DNA from: Dialister micraerophilus DSM 19965
GTDB taxonomy: Bacteria > Bacillota > Negativicutes > Veillonellales > Dialisteraceae
NCBI RefSeq assembly: GCF_000194985.1
Contig: NZ_GL878519.1
Location: 555,826 to 619,825, forward strand
Reading direction: 5' to 3'
Length of the DNA stretch: 64,000 bases
Below are positions 55,163 through 64,000 of this stretch, in pieces (position 1 is the first letter of the stretch; each line of letters opens with the position of its first letter). The translations under genes and the position numbers were made by a program. The notes under the pieces are model-generated. The model saw nothing but the letters and a program-made list of their open reading frames with translations. It was not told the origin of the DNA and made no database searches.

Positions 55163-55256
55163 GTTTCTCCTCCTTGTGCATCGGATTTTTATTATAATAT
55201 TATTCGCATTTATTTTTCAACCGTTTATTTTTTTTGCGTATTGTTTTGTAAATAAA

Positions 55257-55280
55257 AAACAACTCTTTCGAGTTGTTTAT
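55257..55280 (-). terminator. Terminator of corA
   Basis: AACAACTC GAAA GAGTTGTT then TTTTATTT on the minus strand; overlaps the corA stop. Confidence 0.9.
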
Positions 55281-56227
55281 AACATATCTTTCCACCATAG
55301 GACAAGTGCAAAAAGTCCGGTTATTACAATTCCCGATACCACCATTACCATAAATCCCAATGATGAATTTTGTAAGGGTAACGGCACGTTTACTCCCCAC
55401 AGACTGTAAATAACTGTCGGTACTGCAAGAAGAATTGTCACCGATGTCAAAAATTTCATTATTTGAGACAATCTGTTCGAGATAATCGAAGAGAACGATT
55501 CCATTGTAGATATAAGTATGTTGGTGTATATACTTACCATTTCCAATGCCTGTTTGTTTTCTATGATTATATCTTCCAAAAGCTCTTCGTCCTCTTCATA
55601 CATTTTAAGTAATGAAGGTGTATGTCCTCTGCGAAGTCGCATCAATCTTTCCATTACATTTTGATTTGAATGAAGTGCGAAGTTGAAGTATGTGAGTGAT
55701 TTTTGAAATTCGAGTAATCTGTAAAGTTCTTTGTTTTGCAAAGATTTCTTTATTTCATCTTCCACTTCTTCGGTCTGTTTGTAAATGTGTTTCAAGAAGT
55801 AAAGGAATGTCGATGCCGATTTCAAAAGTATCTGAAATAGAAAGCGTGTTTTTTTGTAAGTGTAAAATGACAAAAAACTTTCATTTAAAAATCTTTCTAT
55901 CACTCCGTTTTCTTCAAGGCATACCGTCACGAAAAATTTCGGTGTGATAAATATACCGAGCGGAAGTGCATCGTATGCGTCTTTTTCCAGTACTACTGGA
56001 GTATTTACAACTACAAATATGTATCCTTCTTCCAATTGAACGTGCGCACGTTCTTCACGGTCAAGTGCCATTTTGAGCGTTTCAATCGGAATGGATGTCA
56101 ATCTGTTTAATGTCAAAAGTTCGTCCATATCGGGATTTGAACAGTTTATCCAAGAGCCTTTTTCCGCTTTTTCCGGTTGTATTTCGCAGAGTATATGATT
56201 TTCATCGTGTTTATACGCTTTGAGCAT
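55277..56227 (-). CDS. corA: CorA-family divalent cation transporter
   Basis: 316 residues. Large cytoplasmic domain, long helix (~180-240), then two C-terminal membrane helices. The pore signature that is GMN in CorA reads GVN here (SLWGVNVPLP). Known relatives move Mg, Co, Ni or Zn; the GVN change suggests the CmaX/ZntB-like or a Firmicute branch with altered selectivity (inference). CGGAG in front of ATG 56227. Confidence 0.85.
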   Translation of the reverse strand: MLKAYKHDENHILCEIQPEKAEKGSWINCSNPDMDELLTLNRLTSIPIETLKMALDREERAHVQLEEGYIFVVVNTPVVLEKDAYDALPLGIFITPKFFVTVCLEENGVIERFLNESFLSFYTYKKTRFLFQILLKSASTFLYFLKHIYKQTEEVEDEIKKSLQNKELYRLLEFQKSLTYFNFALHSNQNVMERLMRLRRGHTPSLLKMYEEDEELLEDIIIENKQALEMVSIYTNILISTMESFSSIISNRLSQIMKFLTSVTILLAVPTVIYSLWGVNVPLPLQNSSLGFMVMVVSGIVITGLFALVLWWKDML

Positions 56228-56317
56228 GTCACGTTCTCCGATCTGTCTTTTATTACTTGCATAATTAATATAGACAGTCTTCGAGATTATGTCAACCTTT
56301 TTCGGTTTTTACATTTA

Positions 56318-56380
56318 AAAACCCTCCGCTTGATGTTGTATCCGTTTTGCGAATACACCCGACGGAGGGCTTTTTTTATT
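56318..56380 (-). terminator. Terminator of DAACS symporter gene
   Basis: CCCTCCG...CGGAGGG outer arms and TGTATTC-type inner arms with A/T runs on both ends. Confidence 0.85.
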
Positions 56381-56388
56381 TCTATGTT

Positions 56389-57627
56389 TTATTTTTCGTC
56401 CGTAAATATTTCTATATTGCTTTTTACTATTTCTTTTCCTTCAGATTGGTTTACAACTACCGCAACCATTGCATCACCTGTAATGTTCATACATGTTCTG
56501 AACATATCCATAATACGTTCCACGCCGGCTACCAGTGCCAAACCTTCGATTGGAAGTTGTACTGATTGAAGTACCATTGCAAGCATTATAAGTCCTGCTC
56601 CGGGTACACCTGCAGTACCGATTGATGCGAGTGTTCCCGTAAATACTATCATAATCATCTGATCAAATGTAAGCGGTACATTGAATGCGTTTGCGATAAA
56701 TATCGAACAAATACCCATGTAAAGTGCTGTACCATCCATGTTTATCGTTGCACCGAGCGGAAGTACGAAGCTTGCTATATCACGACGTACACCGAGTTTT
56801 TCTTCGGTGTTTTTCATATTTATCGGAAGTGTACCTGCAGATGAACATGTTGTGAATGCAATTGCCATCGCTTCAGACATTCCTTTGAAGAATTTTATCG
56901 GATTCATTTTACCGAATGTCGCAACAAGTCCTCCGTATACCAGCGCCGCTTGAGTTATACTTCCTATTGCCATACACAAAATTACGGAAAGCAACGGCAA
57001 CAATACTTTAGGTCCGTTTGTTACAACTACCGGAAGAAGTAATGCGAACACACCGATTGGAGATAATTTCATTACCATGTTGATGATTTTGTAGCATACT
57101 TCTGCAAATGCATCAAAGAATTTAATCAAAGTTTCCGCACGTTGTCCGCCGACGGAAATAATTCCGGCACCGATGAAAAGTGCAAATATAATAACAGGAA
57201 GAATATCGGCTTTTGCCATTGAAGCTATAGGATTTGCAGGTATCATATTCAAAATTACCTGCATGATGCTCGGAGCTTCTTTCACTTTTTGAGCTGCAGC
57301 GTTTGCCGCTATTGTAATGCCCACACCCGGCTGAATTATTCCTGCAACTGCAAACCCGATAACGATTGCCACTGCAGTTGTAACAAGGTATATACCCAAA
57401 GTCTTTATACCTATACGACCGAGTTTCTTCAAATCACCCATACTTGTCATTCCGACAACTAATGAACAGAATACTACCGGTACGATCATCATTTTAATCA
57501 AATTGATGAACATGGTACCTATCGGAGCTATCCACATCTGAACCGGAGCCGCTGCACCTTCTCCCAATATAAGTCCTACAACTACGGACAGTACGAGAGA
57601 TAAAAAGATTTGAATTGATAAGTTCAT
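56389..57627 (-). CDS. Dicarboxylate/amino acid:cation symporter (DAACS)
   Basis: 412 residues, 8 membrane helices plus two re-entrant loops. Family signature: the TTCSSAGTLPINMKN serine-rich loop, FVLPLGATINMDGTALYMG, TGTLASIGTAGVPGAGLIML, and VERIMDMFRTCMNITGDAMVA with the substrate-binding Asp/Asn. Imports glutamate/aspartate, Ser/Thr or C4-dicarboxylates with Na or H. Single gene. Confidence 0.93.
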   Translation of the reverse strand: MNLSIQIFLSLVLSVVVGLILGEGAAAPVQMWIAPIGTMFINLIKMMIVPVVFCSLVVGMTSMGDLKKLGRIGIKTLGIYLVTTAVAIVIGFAVAGIIQPGVGITIAANAAAQKVKEAPSIMQVILNMIPANPIASMAKADILPVIIFALFIGAGIISVGGQRAETLIKFFDAFAEVCYKIINMVMKLSPIGVFALLLPVVVTNGPKVLLPLLSVILCMAIGSITQAALVYGGLVATFGKMNPIKFFKGMSEAMAIAFTTCSSAGTLPINMKNTEEKLGVRRDIASFVLPLGATINMDGTALYMGICSIFIANAFNVPLTFDQMIMIVFTGTLASIGTAGVPGAGLIMLAMVLQSVQLPIEGLALVAGVERIMDMFRTCMNITGDAMVAVVVNQSEGKEIVKSNIEIFTDEK

Positions 57628-57938
57628 ATACTCTTCCTCTTTTCGTAGAAATAAAAAATTTACTATATTATACCTAGACTAAAGTATGTTTTCAATAGTA
57701 AATTGAGTTTTTTTTCATAATTCTATGAGTTTTTCTTTTAATTGTTTTTATTCTTTTAACTTTTTTCCGGAAAAATTTAAAAGAATAAAAAATGCGATAC
57801 TTTTAAAAATATCGCATTTTTACTAACTTTTTTATTAATAATTAGATACTTGTTTTTAATTTCATTCAATAATGGTACGCATGAACTATTTTAATTATAA
57901 ACTATTTATTGATTTTTCTATTAAAAACTTTTATAGCA
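57628..57938. other. AT-rich spacer with one terminator
   Basis: About 310 bp. Hairpin AAATGCGATA / TATCGCATTT at 57789-57823 with A- and T-runs on both sides; it probably ends the AGCS transcript. No gene seen. Confidence 0.7.
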
Positions 57939-59294
57939 TTATTTCAATTTTTTCTTTTCGGCGAGATGATCCATGTATTTCTTTGTTTCCACCACAACTA
58001 CACCGGACAATGCTATAAGTGCTATAAGGTTCGGTATTGCCATAAGTCCGTTTACTATATCGGCGAGTACCCATATTTCTTCAAGTTTCATGAAAGGTGT
58101 ACTTGCAATAATCAAAATGAAGACTATACGGTAGGGCAATATCGCTTTTACTCCGGCGAGGTACTGAATGCAACGTTCACCGTAGTAGTTCCAGCCGAGA
58201 ATTGTTGTGAATGCAAACAGGCACAGTCCTATCATAAGCATGTAACTTCCGTAAATAGGGAATGCTTCCATGAATGCGGCACGTGTAAGTGCGGCACCGT
58301 TCAAGTCGGTTGTCCAAAATCCGGATACTACAAGTGTCAGACCTGTCATTGTACAAATAATTATTGTGTCTATGAATGTACCTGTCATGGAAATAAGTCC
58401 TTGTTCGGCGGGCCATTCGGTTTTTGCAGCCGCCGCAGCTATCGGTGCCGATCCCAAACCTGATTCGTTGGAGAATACACCTCTCGCAACACCGCTACGT
58501 ATTGCCAGCATTACACTTGCTCCGGCAAATCCTCCCATTGCCGCTGTAGGAGTGAATGCGGATTTCAAAATAAGTGCAATTGCCGCCGGTACTTGGTCCG
58601 CAAAGTAAATCAAAACTCCGAAAGTTGAAATTACATAAATAACCGCCATTGTAGGAACAATCTTTTCCGCAACTTTCGCTATTGATTGAAGTCCGCCCAA
58701 TGTAATTGCCGCTACAAGTATTGTTACAACTGCCGATGTCCAAATCGGATTTACCCCCAATGTCATGCTTGTCATTTCGAGAATTGAGTTTACTTGTGCG
58801 AATGTACCGATACCGAAGTAAGCTACACCGATACCGAAAACTGCAAACAATGCACCGAGCCACTTGTACTTTTCTCCCAAACCGTTCTTTATGTAGTACA
58901 TGGGACCTCCGGCAATCTGACCGTTTGCATCGACTTCACGATATTTCACCGCAAGAAGTCCTTCCGCATATTTTGTCGCCATACCGAAGAATGCAGCTAT
59001 CCACATCCAGAAAATCGCTCCGGGGCCTCCGGCGTGAACCGCTGTCGCAACACCTACTATGTTACCGGTACCGACAGTAGCCGAAAGTGCGGTGCAAAGC
59101 GCTTTGAACGAATCTATATCTCCGCTGCCTTCGTTTTTCGCCGAGAAAATCAGTGACAACGCTTTCGGCAATTTATGTATTTGCAAAAGTTTAAGACGCA
59201 AAGTCAAAAATATACCTGTTCCCACCAGCAAAATCAAAAGCGGCGGTCCCCAGACAAATGAGTTTATACTGCTCAATATTTCCAATAAATTCAT
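57939..59294 (-). CDS. AGCS family sodium:glycine/alanine symporter
   Basis: 451 residues from ATG 59294 (TTGGAGG site); an upstream in-frame ATG lies inside the leader. Hallmarks: ALCTALSATVGTGNIVGVAT, AGGPGAIFWMWIAAFFGMAT, GGPMYYIKNGLG, SNESGLGSAPIAAAAA, and the ATPILGWNYYGERC-like block (TTILGWNYYGERCIQYLAG). Takes up small neutral amino acids with Na. The tandem glycine riboswitch in its leader indicates that glycine is the relevant substrate or signal. Confidence 0.95.
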   Translation of the reverse strand: MNLLEILSSINSFVWGPPLLILLVGTGIFLTLRLKLLQIHKLPKALSLIFSAKNEGSGDIDSFKALCTALSATVGTGNIVGVATAVHAGGPGAIFWMWIAAFFGMATKYAEGLLAVKYREVDANGQIAGGPMYYIKNGLGEKYKWLGALFAVFGIGVAYFGIGTFAQVNSILEMTSMTLGVNPIWTSAVVTILVAAITLGGLQSIAKVAEKIVPTMAVIYVISTFGVLIYFADQVPAAIALILKSAFTPTAAMGGFAGASVMLAIRSGVARGVFSNESGLGSAPIAAAAAKTEWPAEQGLISMTGTFIDTIIICTMTGLTLVVSGFWTTDLNGAALTRAAFMEAFPIYGSYMLMIGLCLFAFTTILGWNYYGERCIQYLAGVKAILPYRIVFILIIASTPFMKLEEIWVLADIVNGLMAIPNLIALIALSGVVVVETKKYMDHLAEKKKLK

Positions 59295-59395
59295 ACATAC
59301 CTCCAAATAAAAACTCCGGATGTTCACAACTCCGGAGTAAAAATTCAAAAGAATTTAAAGGAAAATTTCACAAATATAAAAATATCCTGTAAATT

Positions 59396-59552
59396 GCTCT
59401 GTCCTTTTGCCTGAGAGATTAAAGCCTTACGACCCTTTACACCTTCGGCGCCCGTCGGGACTCTCCAGAGACGTGTCCGGATACGTTACCCATCTTTTTC
59501 AAGACACCTGAGAGTGTAACTCCTTCGGTAAGCTTTCGCTTTCTCACGTAAC
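59396..59552 (-). promoter_or_regulatory. Tandem glycine riboswitch
   Basis: The minus strand reads GTGAGAAAGCGAAAGCTTAC, CCGAAGGAGTTACACTCTCAGG (aptamer 1 core), then TCTGGAGAGTCCCGACGGGC, GCCGAAGG and AATCTCTCAGGCAAAAGGAC (aptamer 2 core). These are the conserved blocks of the two-aptamer glycine riboswitch, placed ~100 bases before the AGCS start. Confidence 0.95.
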
Positions 59553-59811
59553 CTTCATCCACTATGTTAAATTGTTGAGAATAATTATAACGCTATACAA
59601 AAAAATTTGCAAGCATTTTTTATTTTTATTTTTTTATGCAAATTAAATTCAAAAATCACCGAATGTTTTTATAGTCCAAATCGAAGTTCTTACAAATTTA
59701 CAAATTTTAATTGCATTACTTTCAAGCTTTTAATTTTTCATTTAAAAGACTTGATTTTTTTATTTTTATTTGCTATTATGTATAAGTCACGTGGGTATTT
59801 ACCTACGGCGC
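59553..59811. other. Gene-free region before the tRNA genes
   Basis: About 260 bp, AT rich. Contains divergent promoters for the riboswitch transcript (minus) and the tRNA pair (plus; TTGATT..TATTATGTATAAG near 59752-59785). Confidence 0.5.
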
Positions 59812-59887
59812 AGGGGCATAGCGCAATTGATAGAGCAACGGTCTCCAAAACCGTAGGTTGGGGGTTTGAGTCCCTCTGCCCCTGCCA
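59812..59887 (+). tRNA. tRNA-Trp (CCA)
   Basis: 76 bases. Acceptor AGGGGCA / TGCCCCT, G discriminator and encoded CCA (59885-59887). The anticodon loop CTCCAAA gives anticodon CCA. The T arm GGGGGTTTGAGTCCCTC is normal. Confidence 0.95.
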
Positions 59888-59891
59888 ATAT

Positions 59892-59968
59892 GGCCCAATA
59901 GCTCAGCTGGATAGAGCACTTGACTACGAATCAAGGTGTCGGGAGTTCGAATCTCTCTTGGGTCACCA
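59892..59968 (+). tRNA. tRNA-Arg (ACG)
   Basis: 77 bases with encoded CCA. Acceptor GGCCCAA / TTGGGTC (one G-U pair), anticodon stem CTTGA..TCAAG with loop CTACGAA, so anticodon ACG; adenosine deamination would let it read CGU/C/A. Five bases behind tRNA-Trp, so one transcript. Confidence 0.95.
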
Positions 59969-60000
59969 AAAGAACGGTACTGCGGTATCGTTCTTTTTTT
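59969..60000 (+). terminator. Terminator of the tRNA pair
   Basis: AAAGAACGGTAC / GTATCGTTCTTTTTTT. Confidence 0.9.
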
Positions 60001-60087
60001 GTCACAAAACCCCAAACACTGTAAAAAGACTTTCTAATGAAGGTCTTTTTGCAGTTATAGGCATTTGCAAAATTTCATAATGCATGC

Positions 60088-60118
60088 AAAAAGGGCAACC
60101 GAGTGTTGCCCTTTCTTT
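60088..60118 (-). terminator. Terminator of the nrd operon
   Basis: AAAGGGCAACACTCGGTTGCCCTTTTT on the minus strand, right after the nrdE stop. Confidence 0.92.
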
Positions 60119-62309
60119 ATATCATACATGTTTGACATTCTTCGGAACCGTCACAATTTCGTACTTCTTTGTTTTCGTTTTTGATTATTGAATCTTCTTC
60201 AAATTTTTCGCTTCCTTCAAGAACGTCTTGTCTTATTCTCACATAGTAGATTGATGAACATTTCTTTTTGAATGCTCTGATGTATGCACGATTCAAATCT
60301 CTTGTGGTTGCTTGCGATGTGACGAAGAGTGTCATGGCTATCGCCTGATCCACGTGTTTTTGTGCCGCTGCCGCCACGTCTATTATCGCATCGGGACCGA
60401 CTTCATATGCACCTTTTTCGTAGTATTTGTAATTTTCATCATCTATCTCATACGCCGGAACATATACTCTTCCGAGTTTACCTTCCTTACGCACTTCTAC
60501 CGGAGATACTACCGGTTGCAATGAAGGTGTGCATGATGACAAGTAAGAAATCGAACCGGTCGGCGCTACCGCCAAAAGATGTGCATTTGCAAGTCCGTTT
60601 TTCTTTATATCTTCCACAAGCACTTTCCAATCTTCTTGTGTAGGTATGTAAAAATTGTACTTTTCAAACAATTCTTTTACCTTTTCGGTTTTCGGCACGT
60701 TCAATTCTTCGGTGTACTTTTTGAAATATGAACCGTCAGCATATTCGGAGTCCGCAAATCCGGTAAAAGCACCTTTTTTCATCGCCATGTAATGTGATGC
60801 CTTAAATGCATAGTATGCCGTTGCATAGAAAAACATATCGGTGAAATCTACAGCTTCCGGAGTATCATAGTAAATATGATGTGTTGCCAAAAATCCGTGC
60901 AAATTCATCGCACCCAAGCCTATCGCATGATTTTCCTCATTACCTCTTTTTATCGAAGGTGCGCAATTCAAATCCGATGCACGTGATACTCTATCCAACG
61001 CTTCTACCGCACGTCCGATCATTTCTCCGAAATTTTTACCGTCTTTCATCGCTTCGGCAATATTTATCGAACCCAAGTTGCAGCAAATATCCTGACCTAC
61101 ATGGTAGTAACTCATGTCTTCGGTGTATGTACTTGCAGTGGACACCTGTGCTATTTCGCTGCAAAGATTGGACATTACTATACGTCCGGCTTTTTTGTGA
61201 GGATTTCTTTCGTTTACCGTATCTTCATAAAGAATGTACGGATAACCGGACTCGAACTGTATTTCCGCCAAAGTTTGGAAAAATTTTCGTGCATTTATGT
61301 ACGTTTTTCTTACCTTGTCATTTCTCAAAAGATTTTCATATTCTTTTGTTATGGAAATATCCGTCATCGGCTTTCCGTAAACTTTATATACATCATAAGG
61401 TGAGAAAAGTGCCATATCTTCACCCTTTTGTGCAAGTTGGAATGTAATATCGGGTATTACCACACCCAAAGATAAAGATTTGATACGTATTTTCTCATCC
61501 GCATTTTCACGTTTCGTATCCAAAAACTTCAAAATTTCGGGATGATGTGCGGAAAGGTATACTGCACCGGCACCTTGTCTTTGTCCGAGCTGGTTCGCAT
61601 AAGAAAAAGTATCTTCCAGAAGTTTCATTACCGGAACAACTCCGCTTGACTGATTTTTTATCCCCTTTATCGGCGCTTGTCCTTCACGCAAATTTGTAAG
61701 ACAAAGCGCAACTCCGCCGCCTCTTTTTGAAAGTTGCAAGCTTGTAGCCACACCTCTTGCAATGGATTCCATATTGTCTTCAAGTCTTAAAAGATAACAG
61801 GAAATATATTCACCTCTGCGTTTTTTCCCCGCATTCAAAAATGTGGGAGTTGCCGGTTGAAATCTGTTTGAAAGTATATCTCCGACAAGCTTTTTCGCAA
61901 GATCTTCACTACCGTTTGCAAGAAAAAGCGCATTCATTATCGCACGTTCGGTAAATGTTTCAAGATAATATTTTTTATCGTCCGTTCTAAGTCCGTATGA
62001 CGTGTAAAACTTCATCGCTCCCATGAGATTTCTGAATTTGAAATCGTATTCCTTACCTATCGCATATATTTCACGGATGAAAGTCTTACTGTATCGGTTC
62101 AATATTTCTTCATCATAATAGTTGTTGTCAACCAAGTATTTCAATTTTTCTTCAAGTGTAGAAAATTTCATCATTGAAGGTTCGATTTGAGTTTTGATGT
62201 ATTCTTGAACGGCTTCCTTGTCCGACTGAAAGTGGTACTTGCCGTCTTCGTCCTTGAACTTTGTAAGTGCATTCAAGGAAATATATTTTTCGGATGATGT
62301 TTTTGACAT
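60117..62309 (-). CDS. nrdE: Class Ib ribonucleotide reductase, large subunit
   Basis: 730 residues. ATP-cone-less N-terminus (class Ib form), RFQPATPTFLNAGKKRRGEY, ISCYLLRLEDNMESI, SKRGGGVALCLTNLRE, catalytic NLCSEIAQVST and CCNLGSINIAEA (active-site Cys/Asn region), GLGAMNLHGFL, and the C-terminal redox pair CQTCMI. Reduces ribonucleoside diphosphates with NrdF. Third gene of the operon, 21 bases after nrdI. No nrdH glutaredoxin-like gene is in the cluster. Confidence 0.96.
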   Translation of the reverse strand: MSKTSSEKYISLNALTKFKDEDGKYHFQSDKEAVQEYIKTQIEPSMMKFSTLEEKLKYLVDNNYYDEEILNRYSKTFIREIYAIGKEYDFKFRNLMGAMKFYTSYGLRTDDKKYYLETFTERAIMNALFLANGSEDLAKKLVGDILSNRFQPATPTFLNAGKKRRGEYISCYLLRLEDNMESIARGVATSLQLSKRGGGVALCLTNLREGQAPIKGIKNQSSGVVPVMKLLEDTFSYANQLGQRQGAGAVYLSAHHPEILKFLDTKRENADEKIRIKSLSLGVVIPDITFQLAQKGEDMALFSPYDVYKVYGKPMTDISITKEYENLLRNDKVRKTYINARKFFQTLAEIQFESGYPYILYEDTVNERNPHKKAGRIVMSNLCSEIAQVSTASTYTEDMSYYHVGQDICCNLGSINIAEAMKDGKNFGEMIGRAVEALDRVSRASDLNCAPSIKRGNEENHAIGLGAMNLHGFLATHHIYYDTPEAVDFTDMFFYATAYYAFKASHYMAMKKGAFTGFADSEYADGSYFKKYTEELNVPKTEKVKELFEKYNFYIPTQEDWKVLVEDIKKNGLANAHLLAVAPTGSISYLSSCTPSLQPVVSPVEVRKEGKLGRVYVPAYEIDDENYKYYEKGAYEVGPDAIIDVAAAAQKHVDQAIAMTLFVTSQATTRDLNRAYIRAFKKKCSSIYYVRIRQDVLEGSEKFEEDSIIKNENKEVRNCDGSEECQTCMI

Positions 62310-62330
62310 TTTTTCCCTCGTTTTTACTTT

Positions 62331-62753
62331 TTATTTTTTAAACATTTCATTTAAAATATTCTGTACTTTTTCCACATCGTACTTCGTGCCTAAAAGCTCG
62401 AATTTATAAAGCCACGGCACCTTGAGCTTGTTCGCTATTATCGGGCCGGCTATTGCATATGACTCTGCAAAATTCGTATTTCCCGAACTTATTACACCCA
62501 AGCAATGTTTACGATTTTCTTCATTGTTCAAAAAATGTATAATTTGTTTTTTTACCGAACCGTGAGTGTCGACTTTACCGTCTTTCGTATGTCCGCCGCC
62601 TCCGTAGGTCGGTACTATAAGCACATAATCACGATTTACATGGAGTTCCTCGTCAAGCTCTATCGGTATACGTGATTTCTCACAATCGAGTTTCTCCACA
62701 AATCTGTGTGTGTTGTTTGATTTTGTCGAAAAGTATACTACATATGGTTTCAT
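62331..62753 (-). CDS. nrdI: NrdI flavodoxin-like activator
   Basis: 140 residues from ATG 62753, whose A overlaps the nrdF stop (TGATG). FMN site VYFSTKSNNTHRFVEKL at the N-terminus, VPTYGGGGHTKDGK, VISSGNTNFAESYAIAG. In class Ib systems NrdI makes the oxidant that assembles the dimanganese-tyrosyl cofactor of NrdF. Operon position and coupling support that. Confidence 0.95.
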   Translation of the reverse strand: MKPYVVYFSTKSNNTHRFVEKLDCEKSRIPIELDEELHVNRDYVLIVPTYGGGGHTKDGKVDTHGSVKKQIIHFLNNEENRKHCLGVISSGNTNFAESYAIAGPIIANKLKVPWLYKFELLGTKYDVEKVQNILNEMFKK

Positions 62754-63769
62754 CAGAAATCCCAATCCTCATCTGTTGTTTCTTCAGTTGTGCCGATAAC
62801 GTACGATGAACCGCTGCCGGAGAAGAAATCATGATTTTCGTCCGCTCTTGCCGAAAGTTGTGCAAATACTTCCGGTGCGATATGCGTTTCTTCTTCACTG
62901 AAAGGTGAATCGTAACCTAAATTCTGAAGGAATTTTCCGGCATTATACACGCTGAATCTTATAGCGTCATCCGCAATATCGAATCCCTTGTAAAGGTCAC
63001 GCAAATATATTTTCTCAAGCTCTATTTCCTCTTCCATCAAGTCGAATACGAACTTCTTCATTTCCGCTTTTCTTGCATCGTTTTCCTTTGCGATTTTTTG
63101 CTGATACTTGTAACCCGAATAATAATTATGTATGACTTTATCACGCAATATAAGACGTATCATGTCGGAAGTATTCGGAAGTTTTGCACGTGACGCCAAG
63201 TAGAAAGGTAAGTAAAACCCTCCGTAGAGCAAAAATCCCGGCATAAGAGCCGCCGCAACCTTCGACCTCAAAGGATCGTCACCCGTATAGTAAGGTATGA
63301 GCAACTTCGCACGTGCCTGAAGTGCATCGTTATTTACAACCCACTCATGCGCCTCTTCGATTTGCTCGCTTGAACAAAGTGTAGAAAAAATCGTTCCGTA
63401 CGAACGTGCATGCACACCTACCATAAAAGCAAAATTTGCATAAATAACCTGCTCATGATCGGTTACGGAATTTTTTATCTGAGCTATATCTCCGATTGAC
63501 GCCTGAACGGTATCAAGTAATGTAAGTCCGGTAAATGTACGTGTAACAAGTTGTTTCCAGTCGTCGGAAAGAGTATTCCAAGAAGGTATATCATTCGACA
63601 TGGGAATATTTTCAGGAAGCCAGAAATTTTGAGTTACACGATTCCACACTTCCAAATCTTTATCGTCATTCATTACATTCCAATTTATTGAACGCATATT
63701 TTTCTTGTCTTTTGCATACGCATATTCGACAGGAGATTGCGATTTCATGTAATAATTTTCTTTTGACAT
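62753..63769 (-). CDS. nrdF: Class Ib ribonucleotide reductase, small subunit
   Basis: 338 residues. RSINWNVMNDDKDLEVWNRV at the N-terminus, metal-ligand region (DTVQASIGDI, EQVIYANFAFMVGVHARSYG), LRDKVIHNYYSGYKYQQ, and DLMEEEIELEKIYLRDLYKG. Family ligands and the radical Tyr region appear intact. GAGGTG before ATG 63769. First gene behind two NrdR boxes. The class Ib type allows a Mn cofactor and so function at low iron. Confidence 0.96.
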   Translation of the reverse strand: MSKENYYMKSQSPVEYAYAKDKKNMRSINWNVMNDDKDLEVWNRVTQNFWLPENIPMSNDIPSWNTLSDDWKQLVTRTFTGLTLLDTVQASIGDIAQIKNSVTDHEQVIYANFAFMVGVHARSYGTIFSTLCSSEQIEEAHEWVVNNDALQARAKLLIPYYTGDDPLRSKVAAALMPGFLLYGGFYLPFYLASRAKLPNTSDMIRLILRDKVIHNYYSGYKYQQKIAKENDARKAEMKKFVFDLMEEEIELEKIYLRDLYKGFDIADDAIRFSVYNAGKFLQNLGYDSPFSEEETHIAPEVFAQLSARADENHDFFSGSGSSYVIGTTEETTDEDWDF

Positions 63770-63821
63770 ATTTCACCTCATAAAAGCTTTTCAAACCTTA
63801 TCGCTTATTTTCGATACATTT

Positions 63822-63874
63822 AGATTAACACAATATATAGTACAAATCAAATATCGTAAATCTATATATAGTAG
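63822..63874 (-). promoter_or_regulatory. nrdF promoter with two NrdR boxes
   Basis: ACACAATATATAGTAC (63828-63843) and AATCTATATATAGTAG (63859-63874) match the NrdR box, 31 bp apart (three helical turns). On the minus strand a -35 TTGATT (63850-63845) and a -10 TAATCT (63827-63822) are 17 bases apart, so box 1 fills the spacer and box 2 lies just upstream. NrdR binding would block the promoter. Confidence 0.88.
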
Positions 63875-64000
63875 TGAAATAATTTTAAAATATCCATGAA
63901 TTATCGTGCTTTTTGCAGTTTCATAAATTTTTGCATATAAAAATTTTATTTATTTTTTACAAAAAAGCATAGGAAATAAAAAAACGCATACCTTTTTTAT

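Overview
This looks like a chromosomal segment of a low-GC diderm Firmicute, most likely a member of the Negativicutes (inference). The outer-membrane genes lpxC-fabZ-lpxA and an ExbB-ExbD-TonB set sit beside typical Firmicute features: a T-box in front of ileS, a CIRCE operator in front of hsp20, a tandem glycine riboswitch, the rpmH-rnpA-yidD-yidC-jag block, and strong GGAGG ribosome sites with many GTG/TTG starts. I cannot name the genus from the sequence.

Layout. 1-4755: iron-uptake operon on the minus strand (apbE, exbB, exbD, tonB, a chimeric TonB_C gene, an FTR1 permease cut by the window edge) behind a promoter that overlaps a Fur-box-like palindrome. 4.8-9.0 kb: yigZ, aldehyde dehydrogenase, a pdxS with no pdxT, and an SDR. 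9.1-9.6 kb: gene-free and full of inverted repeats. 9.7-15 kb: a ferric-iron/phosphonate-type ABC transporter with gnd. 15.5-22 kb: class A PBP, ileS with T-box, MFS exporter. 22-25 kb: jag-yidC-yidD-rnpA-rpmH. 25.3-26.7 kb: decayed prophage tail-fibre remnant. 26.8-29.7 kb: hsp20 (CIRCE) and, on the plus strand, lpxC-fabZ-lpxA.

30.3-39.4 kb is a defence island: a PLD-SNF2 helicase gene broken by a one-base frameshift, a DUF4391-like protein, and a type III-like Mod-Res pair with its own promoter. 39.6-45.8 kb holds hisS, a short EamA-like gene behind a structured leader, and purA-purB with an FAD dehydrogenase. 45.9-48.6 kb: a basic KOW-like protein, a possible phage lysis pair, TetR and GNAT. 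48.7-50 kb: uracil permease. 50.3-54.3 kb: a second defence locus (McrB-like AAA+ ATPase and DUF2357/McrC-like nuclease, plus DUF1294). 54.5-59.6 kb: nitroreductase, CorA, a DAACS symporter, and an AGCS symporter under a tandem glycine riboswitch. 59.8-60 kb: tRNA-Trp and tRNA-Arg. 60.1-63.9 kb: class Ib ribonucleotide reductase nrdF-nrdI-nrdE behind two NrdR boxes.

Most noteworthy: (1) a gene apparently born by tandem duplication across the tonB/ftr1 junction; (2) the four-gene restriction-like island, its frameshifted helicase and its AT-rich methylase recognition domain; (3) an undescribed structured leader in front of a half-size EamA gene; (4) a pseudoknot-forming intergenic element at 9.1-9.35 kb; (5) a five-copy 22-bp degenerate repeat between ileS and the PBP gene. 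All identifications come from reading motifs and translations by eye; no searches were run.
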